From Secundilactobacillus angelensis (GTDB lineage Bacteria; Bacillota; Bacilli; Lactobacillales; Lactobacillaceae): a stretch of DNA of 60,297 nt. The notes under the pieces are model-generated. The model saw nothing but the letters and a program-made list of their open reading frames with translations. It had not been told where the DNA came from and did no database searches. This document shows positions 7,822-16,687 of the stretch, piece after piece. The translations under genes and the position numbers were made by a program. Every line of letters starts with the position of its first letter. Positions within the stretch are counted from its first letter, which is position 1. The DNA is taken from positions 1 to 60,297 of the forward strand of contig NZ_JAAXLJ010000015.1 of NCBI RefSeq assembly GCF_012641075.1. The letters run 5' to 3'.

Positions 7822-8787
7822 CTAAACGTTCGCATCCGCACTCACCATTGAAACCACCGTTCCCGAACCCGATTCAATAAACTGCCCCAGATTACTTAAC
7901 GATGTAATCACCGCCTGGCCCTCTGGTCGGTGCGTCACAAATTCAATGGCTGCTTCAACCTTGGGCAGCATACTACCGGCCGCAAATTGGCCATCAGCAA
8001 TATGCTGTCGCAATTCGTTGACAGAAACTGTCGTCAGTTGCCGCTGTTGAGGCTGATTAAAGTTCACGTAGACGTGATCCACGGCCGTCAAAATAATCAA
8101 CTGATCGGCACCAACCCGTTCTGCCAATTTTTCTGAAGCAAAATCTTTGTCGATGACCGCTTCACGGCCAATCAGTTGATTCCCCTGTCGAACTACCGGA
8201 ATACCGCCACCGCCAGCAGCAATTGGTATCACACCCGCTTTGGCCAGCTGATTGACTGCTCCAGCTTCAACCACGTCGACTGGTCGTGGAGATGCCACTA
8301 CCCGCCGATAACCGCGACCGGCATCTTCAACGAAGTGAAAACCAGGATTGGCTGATTTTAGCACACTCACCGCTTCACGAGAGTAAAACGGACCAATTGG
8401 TTTGGTCGGTGTGTCAAAGGCTGGATCATGTTCATCGACAACCACCTGTGTCACCACCGTTGCAACGTCCATTTCAAGCCCTAACGCTGCCAGTTCGGCC
8501 GCCATTGCGTTTTGCAACCAGTAGCCGATACTCCCCTGAGTCATAGCGACCGCGGTATCCAATGGCATTTCAGGGTTATCAGGTGTACTCCCTGCAGCTT
8601 GCTGTAACAAAATATTGCCAACTTGTGGGCCATTTCCATGAGAAATGATCAACGAATCACCTTGCTGAATAAATTTAACGAGGTATTTAGCAGTTTCTCT
8701 TAAAGCGCGTTGTTGCGCTGCCGCACTAGCATCATTAGCTAAAATAGCATTGCCACCAAGTGCGACCACAATTTTGCGTGCTGTCAT
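7822..8787 (-). CDS. arcC: Carbamate kinase, arginine deiminase pathway
   Basis: 321 residues from the chosen start. It transfers phosphate from carbamoyl phosphate to ADP, giving ATP, CO2 and ammonia, the energy-yielding last step of arginine fermentation. The N-terminus [12 protein letters not shown] and the segment [10 protein letters not shown] are diagnostic of carbamate kinases in the amino acid kinase family. I prefer the second of two in-frame ATG codons (8787). AAAGGA lies 8 nt before it, whereas it would touch the first ATG at 8796. It follows arcB but is separated from it by a terminator-like hairpin, so its level may be set separately. Confidence 0.93.
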   Translation of the reverse strand: MTARKIVVALGGNAILANDASAAAQQRALRETAKYLVKFIQQGDSLIISHGNGPQVGNILLQQAAGSTPDNPEMPLDTAVAMTQGSIGYWLQNAMAAELAALGLEMDVATVVTQVVVDEHDPAFDTPTKPIGPFYSREAVSVLKSANPGFHFVEDAGRGYRRVVASPRPVDVVEAGAVNQLAKAGVIPIAAGGGGIPVVRQGNQLIGREAVIDKDFASEKLAERVGADQLIILTAVDHVYVNFNQPQQRQLTTVSVNELRQHIADGQFAAGSMLPKVEAAIEFVTHRPEGQAVITSLSNLGQFIESGSGTVVSMVSADANV

Positions 8788-8823
8788 AGGAATCATCCTT
8801 TCCGCTGAGTGCCATCAACAAAC

Positions 8824-8872
8824 AAAAAGGGTGCTCAGCAAAACACCTAGTGGTGTTTTGCCTAAGCCCCCT
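8824..8872 (-). terminator. Terminator-like hairpin between arcB and arcC
   Basis: On the minus strand a perfect 10-bp inner stem (GCAAAACACC and its complement, 4-nt loop) is extended by GGG-GCT/AGC-CCC pairs and followed by TTTTTGTTTG. This is a complete intrinsic terminator inside the operon, probably a partial one. Confidence 0.8.
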
Positions 8873-8892
8873 AAATACGCTGTAGTGATTTA

Positions 8893-9921
8893 CTAAACAG
8901 TTGGAATAAATAAGTTACCCAACGTTGCAGCCATCATTGCTTTGATAGAGTGCATCCGGTTTTCAGCTTCTTCAAACTGACGGGCGTACTTGCTACGGAA
9001 GACCTCATCAGTAATTTCCATTTCAGTCAAACCGTACTTTTCTTCAATCTCTTTACCGTAATCAGTGGTCGTATCATGGAACGCTGGCAGACAGTGCATC
9101 ACGATTAATTGATCATCAGGTGTGCCCGTCTTCTTCAAAGCCGCCATGTTCACTTGATAAGGCTTCAACAGATTGATTCGTTCTTGCCAGTTATTCTCAC
9201 CCATTGATACCCAAACGTCAGTGTAAACAATATTTGAGCCCTTCAAACCTTTATCAAGGTCATCAGTGATCAATAACTTAGCACCTGAATCCTTGGCAAA
9301 GCCATTAGCAATGTCTTGAATCTCCTGCTCTGGATGTAATTCATTCGGTGCCACGATGTGAACATTTACTCCGAGGATCGCTCCGGTAACGAGTAAGGAA
9401 TTAGCCATGTTGTTACGGCCGTCACCCATATAAGTCAACGTTAAGCCCTTCAGATGGCCAAAGTTTTCCTTTACCGTCATGAAGTCAGCCAGCATCTGAG
9501 TTGGGTGCCATTCATCGGTTAAACCGTTCCAAACGGGAACCCCAGAAAATTCAGCTAACTGTTCAACAACGTGTTGGCTGAAACCACGGAATTCGATCCC
9601 GTCAAACATGCTACCAAGCACCTTAGCTGTGTCCTCAACCGATTCTTTTTTACCTAACTGGATGTCGTTGGCCCCTAAAAATTCTGGGTGGGCACCAAGA
9701 TCGATTGCTGCGGTAGTAAAAGCTGAACGAGTCCGGGTCGAATTCTTTTCAAATAGTAAAGCAATGTTCTTACCTTCTAGGTAATGATGCGGAATGCCCG
9801 CTTTTTTAAGGGCTTTCAAATGCAGTCCAAAATCAACTAAATAATTTAATTCAGCGGCACTAAAATCTTTTTCGGCCAGCACTGACCGTCCTTGAAAAAC
9901 GCTATTTTTAAAGTCTGTCAT
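8893..9921 (-). CDS. arcB: Ornithine carbamoyltransferase, catabolic
   Basis: 342 residues. In this pathway it runs backwards, splitting citrulline with phosphate into ornithine and carbamoyl phosphate. The carbamoyl-phosphate site STRTR lies at residues 61-65. HPTQ and the ornithine-site motif HCLPAFHD follow. Length and C-terminal sequence fit the catabolic type. The ATG follows AAAGGAG at good spacing and lies 22 nt after arcA. An anabolic role is unlikely because no arginine biosynthesis genes are near. Confidence 0.95.
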   Translation of the reverse strand: MTDFKNSVFQGRSVLAEKDFSAAELNYLVDFGLHLKALKKAGIPHHYLEGKNIALLFEKNSTRTRSAFTTAAIDLGAHPEFLGANDIQLGKKESVEDTAKVLGSMFDGIEFRGFSQHVVEQLAEFSGVPVWNGLTDEWHPTQMLADFMTVKENFGHLKGLTLTYMGDGRNNMANSLLVTGAILGVNVHIVAPNELHPEQEIQDIANGFAKDSGAKLLITDDLDKGLKGSNIVYTDVWVSMGENNWQERINLLKPYQVNMAALKKTGTPDDQLIVMHCLPAFHDTTTDYGKEIEEKYGLTEMEITDEVFRSKYARQFEEAENRMHSIKAMMAATLGNLFIPTV

Positions 9922-9943
9922 AGTAATAGCTCCTTTTGTTAGG

Positions 9944-11179
9944 TTATAGATCTTCTCGTACCAGCGGCATACTCATGCATCTTGGACCGCCACGTCCCCG
10001 TGAAAGTTCGCTGGAGAGAACTTCTAGAACTTTGAGTCCATGGTCACGAAGTACCTGATTTGATACGTAGTTTCTATTATAGGTGACTACAACGCCTGGT
10101 GCAATTGCCAGTGTGTTAGAACCATCATTCCACTGTTCACGGTCAGCAATCAACGGATCACCGCCACCAGTAGGAATGAGATCAATATCATCAAGAGAAA
10201 GCACATCTTTTAATACCTGTTTTAAGTCTAAATGATGATCCACATGCAGTTCGCCGTCATTATCTTCAGTAATGGTCCAGGTATCAATTTGACCGCCCTC
10301 ACCCAGGATCCCTGGATGAACTGTAAACTGATCGTGATTGATCATTGTGAAAACCGTGTCCAAATGCATCATCGCGTGGTTATGTGGAATCCGAATCGCC
10401 AGCACCTTTTCAAAGCCGCTCTTGTGTTCAAACAATCTGCGGGCAATATCTTCAATCGCGTGAGCTGACGTCCGTTCCGATACCCCAATGGCAATTACAG
10501 TATCGCTAAGCACCAACTCATCGCCACCTTCGATTCGGCCTGGCTGATCACGATCACGCCAAACGTGCAGACCCTGGTTAGCAAATCTTGGATGATAGTT
10601 GATAATCGTTTCCATAAAGAACGATTCACGTTGCCTAGCTGGGAAAGTCATGTTGTTAATACTCAGACCATCGCCTAACGAAGCAGCTGGATCTCGGGTA
10701 AAATACAAGTTAGGCATCGGATCCATGAAGAATGGGTAATCCTTTTCTTCAGCAGCGCTCACTAAATCTCGCGGCACGAAGTCTAACTCATTTTTCCGCA
10801 CACCAGCCATGATTTTAACCACCATTTCAGTAGTTGTCATGCTAGTTAAATAATCCTCTAATACGTGATGAATCATACCGGCTGCATAACCGGACTCAAC
10901 TAACATTTTGTCTAGGAAAGCGGCCTTTACATCTGATCCGCCAGCATCTAAAGCTTCTACAACTAACTTTTCAAGATATAGCACCTCTACGCCGTTATCC
11001 CTGAGTGTATCAGCAAAATTATCGTGTTCTTTTTGAGCAATGGGTAGGTAAGGAATGTCATCAAATAAAAGTCTTGGCATCATTTCTGGCGTGAAGTTTT
11101 CAACTTCGGCTCCTGGTCTCTTTAACATGACAACGTCAAGCTTACCAATTTCTGATGTCACATGAATGGGTTTGATCAT
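9944..11179 (-). CDS. arcA: Arginine deiminase
   Basis: 411 residues. It hydrolyses arginine to citrulline and ammonia in the cytoplasm, which yields ATP downstream and counters acid stress. The guanidine-modifying enzyme fold shows in FTRDPAA, in the MHLDTVF segment with its catalytic His, and in the catalytic Cys C401 of [14 protein letters not shown] near the C-terminus. The ATG follows GGAGGT. It is the first gene of the arc operon and has a cre-like site and a -10 box upstream. No arginine/ornithine antiporter gene (arcD) is visible in the window. Confidence 0.97.
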   Translation of the reverse strand: MIKPIHVTSEIGKLDVVMLKRPGAEVENFTPEMMPRLLFDDIPYLPIAQKEHDNFADTLRDNGVEVLYLEKLVVEALDAGGSDVKAAFLDKMLVESGYAAGMIHHVLEDYLTSMTTTEMVVKIMAGVRKNELDFVPRDLVSAAEEKDYPFFMDPMPNLYFTRDPAASLGDGLSINNMTFPARQRESFFMETIINYHPRFANQGLHVWRDRDQPGRIEGGDELVLSDTVIAIGVSERTSAHAIEDIARRLFEHKSGFEKVLAIRIPHNHAMMHLDTVFTMINHDQFTVHPGILGEGGQIDTWTITEDNDGELHVDHHLDLKQVLKDVLSLDDIDLIPTGGGDPLIADREQWNDGSNTLAIAPGVVVTYNRNYVSNQVLRDHGLKVLEVLSSELSRGRGGPRCMSMPLVREDL

Positions 11180-11212
11180 AATAGTTACCTCCTATCTCTT
11201 TTGGACACTTTA

Positions 11213-11240
11213 ATCATAAGATTTATGGCAATCGCTTTCA
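11213..11240 (-). promoter_or_regulatory. arc promoter -10 with an overlapping cre-like site
   Basis: TATGAT at 11213-11218 is the candidate -10. TGAAAGCGATTGCC at 11227-11240 matches the catabolite responsive element consensus TGWAANCGNTNWCA at 12 of 14 positions and covers the -35/spacer area. CcpA control of arc operons is known in lactic acid bacteria. The rest of the 308-nt gap to the LacI-type gene is very AT-rich and holds one palindrome, listed separately. Confidence 0.5.
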
Positions 11241-11426
11241 TCGGCTATTTCACAGTTCGAATGCCAAGAATTTCGCATTTTTAAGTGGACTTGAAAATTT
11301 ACAAAAAAATATACAAAAAAGACGCCATTTAAGTCTCTATGACTTAAATATACATCTATTTTTGCATATTATTAGATTATTAAAATTAGATTAAATATTT
11401 TAAATTGTTTAAATCACTGTTTTGTA

Positions 11427-11447
11427 GATGATATTCGCAATATCATC
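11427..11447. promoter_or_regulatory. 21-nt perfect palindrome, possible operator
   Basis: GATGATATT-CGC-AATATCATC, nine perfect pairs around a 3-nt centre, in the gap between the LacI-type gene and arcA. It lacks a T-run and is AT-rich, so it is unlikely to be a terminator. It could be an operator for a dimeric regulator. Confidence 0.4.
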
Positions 11448-11487
11448 ATCATTAATTCATATTTGTTTCACATTTTTATTGTATATA

Positions 11488-12495
11488 TTACTGAATTAAT
11501 TTGACACTATCCCGGATGATCAATTCTAACGGCAATTGCTTATCTTGATGTGCCAATCGCGGATTATTCAGCCGTTCGATCAGCAGTTCCGTGGCCACTT
11601 GTCCCATTTCAAACGCCGGTTGGTGAATTGACGTCAGCTTAGGGGTGACAAAATTGGCGAGGTCAATATCATCATATCCCATAATTGATAGGTCATTAGG
11701 GATGCTTAATCCTCGCTCTTGGACACCACGATACAACCCGATTGCAGTTTCATCATTGATACAGAAAACTGCTGATGGCTTTTTTGCCAACAAAGCTGCG
11801 GTAGCTTGATAACCACCCAACTTAGTCATTGGTGTCTGTACCACCATGTCATCCGGTAAAGTAGCACGGTACTTGGCCATTCCAGCACGAAAACCACTGA
11901 TTCGTTGCTGCATATTATGGGTGATCTCCTCACCCGCTAACAATGCAATTCGTCTGTGTCCTTGCGACAGTAAGTAATTCGCTGCCATCTGCCCCCCCTT
12001 ATAATCATCCACCCAGACCCGGTCACCAACTTGGGCATCGTTTTGATCGAACAGCAAATAAGGAATCCCATTGCGGGTTAAAATTCGGTCAATATCATTA
12101 GCATTCAACGTCGCACTAGCAATGATCAGGCCATTAGCAGCGCGTTTGATCAATTCCTCCAAATACATTGTTTGCAATTTTTGATTTTGATTGGCATCAA
12201 AAATAATTGGGATGAAGTGGCGTAATTGCGCAGTTTGTTGAATGCCCTTAATAAACATGCTAAAAAAGGGATTCGCTAAGTTCGGAACCAGCACACCGAT
12301 TGTCTGGGTGGACCCCATGATTAAATTACGAGCGTTATAGTCAGGCACATATCCGAGCTTTTTTTGTAACTTTAAGACCCGGTCTCTTGTATCACTACTA
12401 AATCGTTCGCCCTTACCGTTTAAGACTTGTGAAACCGTTGTTACTGATACCCCAGCTGCTTCGGCTAAGTCCCTAATTGTCACTTTCTGTGCCAC
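11488..12495 (-). CDS. LacI/GalR-family transcription regulator
   Basis: 335 residues. The N-terminal helix-turn-helix begins TIRDLAEAAGVSVTTVSQVL, followed by the hinge helix (YNARNLI). A periplasmic-binding-protein-like sugar domain occupies about 60-330. The GTG start follows AAAGGAGGG. It is transcribed in the same direction as the aldo/keto reductase and murQ genes upstream, but a hairpin separates it from them. The local target may be the reductase or murQ. The effector is not readable, and a sugar or sugar phosphate is likely for the family. Confidence 0.88.
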   Translation of the reverse strand: MAQKVTIRDLAEAAGVSVTTVSQVLNGKGERFSSDTRDRVLKLQKKLGYVPDYNARNLIMGSTQTIGVLVPNLANPFFSMFIKGIQQTAQLRHFIPIIFDANQNQKLQTMYLEELIKRAANGLIIASATLNANDIDRILTRNGIPYLLFDQNDAQVGDRVWVDDYKGGQMAANYLLSQGHRRIALLAGEEITHNMQQRISGFRAGMAKYRATLPDDMVVQTPMTKLGGYQATAALLAKKPSAVFCINDETAIGLYRGVQERGLSIPNDLSIMGYDDIDLANFVTPKLTSIHQPAFEMGQVATELLIERLNNPRLAHQDKQLPLELIIRDSVKLIQ

Positions 12496-12577
12496 GATGC
12501 CCTCCTTTCTGCAACCTGGTTAAATTAAAGCAGTTGCTCAGCTTACTCAGGTTGTCCAAAAACGCTATGTACTAAAT

Positions 12578-12607
12578 CCCCCATTCCAAGCAGACTTGAA
12601 ATGGGGG
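12578..12607 (-). terminator. Hairpin terminator after the aldo/keto reductase gene
   Basis: A 13-bp stem with one mismatch (CCCCCATT-CAAG type arms) and a 4-nt loop, just after the stop codon. The T-run is poor (ATTTAG), so termination may be leaky. Confidence 0.6.
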
Positions 12608-12620
12608 TCGAACTATTTAA

Positions 12621-13613
12621 TTAACCTTTGATGATTGAATCAATTTTTTCTAGTTCATCAGCTGAGAAGCGAATGTTTTGAACGGCCTTCAAATTATCTT
12701 CCAAGTGTGACGCCTTCGAAGCACCGGTAACAACGCTCACAACTACTGGATCCTTTAGTAGCCAGGCCAGTGACATTTGTGCCATGGTTTGGCCACGGTT
12801 CATTGCAATGTCATTAAGTTGATTAAGCTTTTCCGTTAGTTTTGCACGACCCTGATCCATCACGTCCGTGCTGCTCCAATGAATCTGGAAATCTTCAGGA
12901 ATACCACCTAAGTAACGGTTGGTCAATAATCCTTCAGCTAAGGGACCGTACGCAATCATCCCGAGATTATTGGCTTTGAGCGTGTCTAAAACGCCGTCAT
13001 TCTCGACTTCTCGATTCAACATATTGTAGGACAGTTGGTTAACAACAAACGGGGTGTGTAAGTCCTTAAAGATTTTGATAATGGCCTTTGTTTGGGCGTT
13101 GTTGTAATTTGAGATACCAACGTACAATGCTTTTCCTGACCGGACAATATCATCCAGCGCAACAGCGGTTTCTTCTAAATCTGTATTCGGATCAAAACGA
13201 TGGCTATAGAAAATGTCAACGTAGTTTAAACCCATTCGCTTTAAGCTGCCATCCAGCGCATTAATCAGCGTCTTTCGAGAACTCATTTCACCGTATGGTC
13301 CCGGCCACATGTGAAAACCAGCCTTCGTTGTAATCACCAATTCATCACGGTAGGCCTTCAAGTTGGCCTGATAGATCTGGCCAAATAACCGTTCTGCCGC
13401 ACCGGAACCAGGGCCATAGTTATAGGCAAGATCAAAACTAAAAATACCGCTATCAAACGCTTTTAAAATAATTTTTTCACTGTCAGCATAGTTGGCTTCA
13501 TTTCCAAAACTGTGCCACAAGCCAAAGGATACTCCAGGTAACTGCAGACCCTTGTTGCCTGCACGACGAACGGGCATCCGGCCGTCGTAACGATTTTCAT
13601 CCGCTGCATACAT
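12621..13613 (-). CDS. Aldo/keto reductase, YghZ-like
   Basis: 330 residues of the AKR14 (YghZ, L-glyceraldehyde 3-phosphate reductase) type, an NADPH-dependent TIM-barrel enzyme. The opening RYDGRMPVRRAG and LPGVSFGLWHSFG are characteristic. Catalytic residues of the tetrad appear in FDLAYNYG (Asp, Tyr), TTKAG (Lys) and YSHR (His). The ATG follows AAGGAG. It lies 98 nt after murQ. The leader can fold into a hairpin that buries the ribosome site. The natural substrate here is unknown. A link to lactate or aldehyde by-products of MurNAc use is speculative. Confidence 0.85.
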   Translation of the reverse strand: MYAADENRYDGRMPVRRAGNKGLQLPGVSFGLWHSFGNEANYADSEKIILKAFDSGIFSFDLAYNYGPGSGAAERLFGQIYQANLKAYRDELVITTKAGFHMWPGPYGEMSSRKTLINALDGSLKRMGLNYVDIFYSHRFDPNTDLEETAVALDDIVRSGKALYVGISNYNNAQTKAIIKIFKDLHTPFVVNQLSYNMLNREVENDGVLDTLKANNLGMIAYGPLAEGLLTNRYLGGIPEDFQIHWSSTDVMDQGRAKLTEKLNQLNDIAMNRGQTMAQMSLAWLLKDPVVVSVVTGASKASHLEDNLKAVQNIRFSADELEKIDSIIKG

Positions 13614-13621
13614 ATTTAGTG

Positions 13622-13668
13622 ATTCTCCTTCTCTTATGATTGGTACATATCAATTTTAAGAGGAGAAT
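13622..13668 (-). promoter_or_regulatory. Leader hairpin that sequesters the ribosome site of the reductase gene
   Basis: ATTCTCCT-CTTA pairs with TAAG-(3-nt bulge)-AGGAGAAT. The stem has 12 pairs, and the right arm contains the AAGGAG site of the reductase gene. The loop contains a second near-palindrome, ATTGGTACATATCAAT in plus-strand reading. Confidence 0.55.
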
Positions 13669-13711
13669 GACACCCGGTCAAGGGGAAAACCATGTGAATG
13701 TTGCAACAGTT

Positions 13712-14632
13712 CTAAACTGAGCGAGCTGAGGACTTCAAACTTAATTTGACAGCATCACTCACATGACCACCCGCTTGCTTCAATAATGCTTTTGCTTCAG
13801 CAATAGTTCCCTTAGTTTCAATCAATAGAATTGCCAGTGGCACATTATTATCAGCACGTTCCAGGGCTCTCTCAGCAGCCAGCGTTGATGTCTGTGTAGC
13901 TGCCGCAATAATCCTTTTTGCCCGCCGATTCGTCTTTTCATTAGTCGGCACAACGTTGATCATCAGATTTTGATAAACCTTTCCGGAGCGAATCATGATG
14001 CCACTAGAAACCATGTTAAGGACCATCTTTTGAGAAGTCCCAGCCTTCATCAAGGTAGCGCCAGTAATCACTTCCGGGCCCACAATTGGACAGATCGCCA
14101 CATCAGCGTTCTTTTCTAGTGGACTGTCGGTGACACAAGCTACGGCAATGGCGAGCGCCCCAACTTGTTTAGCATAGTGTAAAGCCGCTACTGTATATGG
14201 AGTGGCACCACTGGCAGCAATCCCAATCACGATATCTTTATCATTTAAATTCACTTTTTTGAGGTCATTCTCTGCCAATTCAGCTGAATCTTCCACTCCT
14301 TCTAGGGTATGAAACATGGCTTCAGGCCCGCCTGCAATGATGCCAAAGGTTTGTGATTCCTCTAGCCCATACGTCGGCCTTAACTCGGTGGCATCTAGGA
14401 CGCCTAGCCGACCAGAAGTTCCGGCACCGATATAAATCAGCCGACCACCAGCATCAAAACGCTTAGTGGCCAAGTTAATGGCTTGCGAAACTTGTGGCAA
14501 CTGCTTTTGAACCGATCGTGCAACCCGTTGGTCTTCACGATTGATAATTTCAACCATATCTGCTGTGCCAACTTGGTCGATACGAGTGGAATGCCGGTTT
14601 CGTTGCTCGGTTAATAGATCCTCGAAGTTCAT
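13712..14632 (-). CDS. murQ: N-acetylmuramic acid 6-phosphate etherase
   Basis: 306 residues, the family length. It removes D-lactate from MurNAc-6-phosphate, giving GlcNAc-6-phosphate in the cytoplasm. A SIS sugar-isomerase domain is marked by IYIGAGTSGRLGVLDATE, with IAAGGPEAM, GIAASGATPYT and LMKAGTSQK following in the usual order. The ATG follows GGAGG at good spacing. No MurNAc transporter (murP), kinase or RpiR-type MurR regulator lies in the window, so the source of the substrate is not shown. A perfect cre site upstream suggests CcpA repression. Confidence 0.95.
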   Translation of the reverse strand: MNFEDLLTEQRNRHSTRIDQVGTADMVEIINREDQRVARSVQKQLPQVSQAINLATKRFDAGGRLIYIGAGTSGRLGVLDATELRPTYGLEESQTFGIIAGGPEAMFHTLEGVEDSAELAENDLKKVNLNDKDIVIGIAASGATPYTVAALHYAKQVGALAIAVACVTDSPLEKNADVAICPIVGPEVITGATLMKAGTSQKMVLNMVSSGIMIRSGKVYQNLMINVVPTNEKTNRRAKRIIAAATQTSTLAAERALERADNNVPLAILLIETKGTIAEAKALLKQAGGHVSDAVKLSLKSSARSV

Positions 14633-14688
14633 GTTAAATCCTCCATTTTCACAAAATGTTCTCAGAATGCAAACAGAACACTTTAATT

Positions 14689-14702
14689 TGTTATCGCTTT
14701 CA
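14689..14702 (-). promoter_or_regulatory. cre site (CcpA operator) ahead of murQ
   Basis: TGAAAGCGATAACA on the minus strand matches TGWAANCGNTNWCA at every position. It lies about 8-21 nt after the predicted transcription start, a position where CcpA represses. Confidence 0.75.
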
Positions 14703-14716
14703 TTACCTACTCTTCA

Positions 14717-14745
14717 GGTATATCATGTTTCAATGAAAATTTCAA
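14717..14745 (-). promoter_or_regulatory. Promoter of murQ
   Basis: TTGAAA (-35, 14740-14745) and TATACC (-10, 14717-14722) are separated by 17 nt on the minus strand. The -35 is embedded in the palindrome TGAAAATTTCA (14734-14744). Confidence 0.5.
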
Positions 14746-14814
14746 ACTAATTCAACATAAACACGGCGTTTTTCATGTTTTTTTGAAAATCATATATTTT
14801 ATAAGTAAACTCAA

Positions 14815-14862
14815 TTGAAATCCATAACATTTTCATTAGGTTTTGAAATCAATTTGAAATCC
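14815..14862 (+). repeat. Three TTGAAATC repeats upstream of murQ
   Basis: TTGAAATC occurs at 14815, 14843 and 14854. The last two are joined as TTTGAAATCAATTTGAAATCC. The 13-nt core TTTGAAATCAATT (14842-14854) also lies in the promoter of the Crp-type gene. Probable regulator binding sites. Confidence 0.5.
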
Positions 14863-14863
14863 A

Positions 14864-14910
14864 GTTAAAAAAACTTCCTGATTAGCCTTATTCGACTAAC
14901 CAGGAAGCTT
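14864..14910 (-). terminator. Terminator of the oppA-type gene
   Basis: A 12-bp stem (CTTCCTGGTTAG against CTAATCAGGAAG) is followed by seven T residues on the minus strand. Confidence 0.9.
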
Positions 14911-14926
14911 TCGATCCAGTAAATGA

Positions 14927-16570
14927 TTATTTGGTGATATAGATATTCTTTAAACCTCGACTCATACCAGCTGGATTCCAGACGTAGCCATGGACGCTTG
15001 GCCGCCAAAGTTCGGTGGTTGACGGCTGGTACAGTGGAATAATCCCTTGATCCTTCATCAATACCTTTTCAGCATTAACCAAGTCCTCATAACGGCGCTG
15101 TTGATTATTAGCATCCGTCGTTTGGGAAGCCTTAATCAGCTTATCATAGTCGCTATTCGACCATTTGCCATTGTTAGTTGGGTTGTTCGATTCTTGCAGG
15201 CTTAAGAAGTTGATTGGGTCGGCAAAATCAGCACCCCACATCGACACAACCAAATCAAAATTTCCGTTGGATGAACGTGCCAGACGGTTCTTGTACGGCA
15301 CGTTATCAATATTAACTTTCAGCCCAGGTAATTTCTGGAATTGATCCTGCAAATATTGTGTAGTGGTCTTAGCTTGGTCAGTATCATCACTCAGCAAGGT
15401 CAACGTGAGCTTCTTCTGGCCAACTTGTTTCATGCCTTCAGCCCAAAGCTTCTTGGCATTGGCAGAATCGTATGTCACACCAGACTTAACGTAGGCATCT
15501 GTTGCGAAATCAGCCTTAGTCTTGGGATTACGGCTAAGATTGGTTGAAACGAACCCCTTAGGCGCGGTTGAACCATCTCGTAACACCTTGGTGGCTAAGG
15601 TCTGCTTATTCACAATTTGGGCAAGAGCTTGACGAACTTTAACGTTTTTCAACGCTTTGTTCCGCTTTTGGTTCATTTGTAGATACATCATTGAACCACC
15701 TTCAAACTTCTTGAAGCCCTTATTACTTTGATAATTAGCCACTTGAGTTCCCGATAATGGTGTCACGTCAAGCTTATTTTGGTTATACAGATTCAAGCCG
15801 GTACTTGGACTCTTAACGACTTGATAATTGATTTGGCTCAAGTGGACGTGCTTCTTATCCCAATAATTTGGGTTTTTCTTCAAAGTCCAAGTGTTATTCG
15901 TCCCGTTCCAATCAGCGACTTTAAACGGTCCGTTATTAGTCACATTCTGTGCGTTGTTACCATACTGTTTACCGTACTTTGTGACGGCTGACTGTTCTTC
16001 GGGGAAGAAAGTTGGAAATGCGAGTAAGAGTTTGAAATAAGGCACTGGCTGACTCAATGTTACAACCAATTTATCCTTGCTGGGTGCGGCAACGCCCAAT
16101 TGATCAGGACTAAGCTTACCCTTTTGGATAGCGCTAAAGTTCTTAATACCATCGAACAAGTAGGCATAGTTAGCAGCCGTTTTAGGATTGGCGGTTCTTC
16201 GCCATGAATAAACAAAATCCTGAGCCGTTACTGGTTTACCATCACTCCACTTATCATCTTGACGAATATTAAACGTGTAAGTGAGTCCATCTTTTGAAAC
16301 TTGAGTTTTAGTTGCCAGGGCATTTTCAATCTTTGAGTGCTCACCTAACCGGTACAAGCCTTCGTTGGTTGCATACAGAGCTGTCAGACTCACAGATTCA
16401 GAAGCTGCTGAATTATCCAACGTCGAAATTGTATCAGTTGTGCTGAGATTAAGTACTTGCTTAGTAGCCATCTGCTGACCACTGCTACTGGACTTGGATG
16501 AACCGCAAGCTGTCAGCGTTAAGACTAAAGCAATGCTGCCAATTCCAAGCAAGATTTTTTTGAAAGTCAT
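14927..16570 (-). CDS. Oligopeptide-binding lipoprotein (OppA family)
   Basis: 547 residues, a normal size for family 5 solute-binding proteins. A lipoprotein signal ends in LTLTAC with the lipidated Cys at C22, so the protein is anchored to the outer face of the membrane. The SBP_bac_5 body includes the pattern ITFNIRQDDKWSDGKPVTAQDFV-like segment near residue 105, typical of OppA. No OppBCDF permease or ATPase genes are adjacent, so it must serve a transporter elsewhere. Given the murQ and ykf-like genes nearby it could collect cell-wall peptides (MppA-like), but that is inference. It is monocistronic between two terminators. Confidence 0.9.
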   Translation of the reverse strand: MTFKKILLGIGSIALVLTLTACGSSKSSSSGQQMATKQVLNLSTTDTISTLDNSAASESVSLTALYATNEGLYRLGEHSKIENALATKTQVSKDGLTYTFNIRQDDKWSDGKPVTAQDFVYSWRRTANPKTAANYAYLFDGIKNFSAIQKGKLSPDQLGVAAPSKDKLVVTLSQPVPYFKLLLAFPTFFPEEQSAVTKYGKQYGNNAQNVTNNGPFKVADWNGTNNTWTLKKNPNYWDKKHVHLSQINYQVVKSPSTGLNLYNQNKLDVTPLSGTQVANYQSNKGFKKFEGGSMMYLQMNQKRNKALKNVKVRQALAQIVNKQTLATKVLRDGSTAPKGFVSTNLSRNPKTKADFATDAYVKSGVTYDSANAKKLWAEGMKQVGQKKLTLTLLSDDTDQAKTTTQYLQDQFQKLPGLKVNIDNVPYKNRLARSSNGNFDLVVSMWGADFADPINFLSLQESNNPTNNGKWSNSDYDKLIKASQTTDANNQQRRYEDLVNAEKVLMKDQGIIPLYQPSTTELWRPSVHGYVWNPAGMSRGLKNIYITK

Positions 16571-16609
16571 GATGTATTCTCCGTCCTCATTTAAAATTTG
16601 CTAAACAAC

Positions 16610-16653
16610 AAAAAATCTATCTGAATAATCATTATTTAAGTCTCAGATAGATT
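16610..16653 (-). terminator. Terminator of prs
   Basis: An 11-bp perfect stem (AATCTATCTGA and its complement) with an AT-rich loop and a following T-run on the minus strand. Confidence 0.8.
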
Positions 16654-16687
16654 AACTTAATCGCCGTTTTCTTATTTTACTACGTTG

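Noticed and set aside
8286-8546. 86-codon plus-strand frame opposite arcC
   Set aside because: A shadow of the carbamate kinase coding frame with no start signal.
8788-8796. Upstream ATG of arcC
   Set aside because: The ribosome site would touch this ATG. The next in-frame ATG has ideal spacing.
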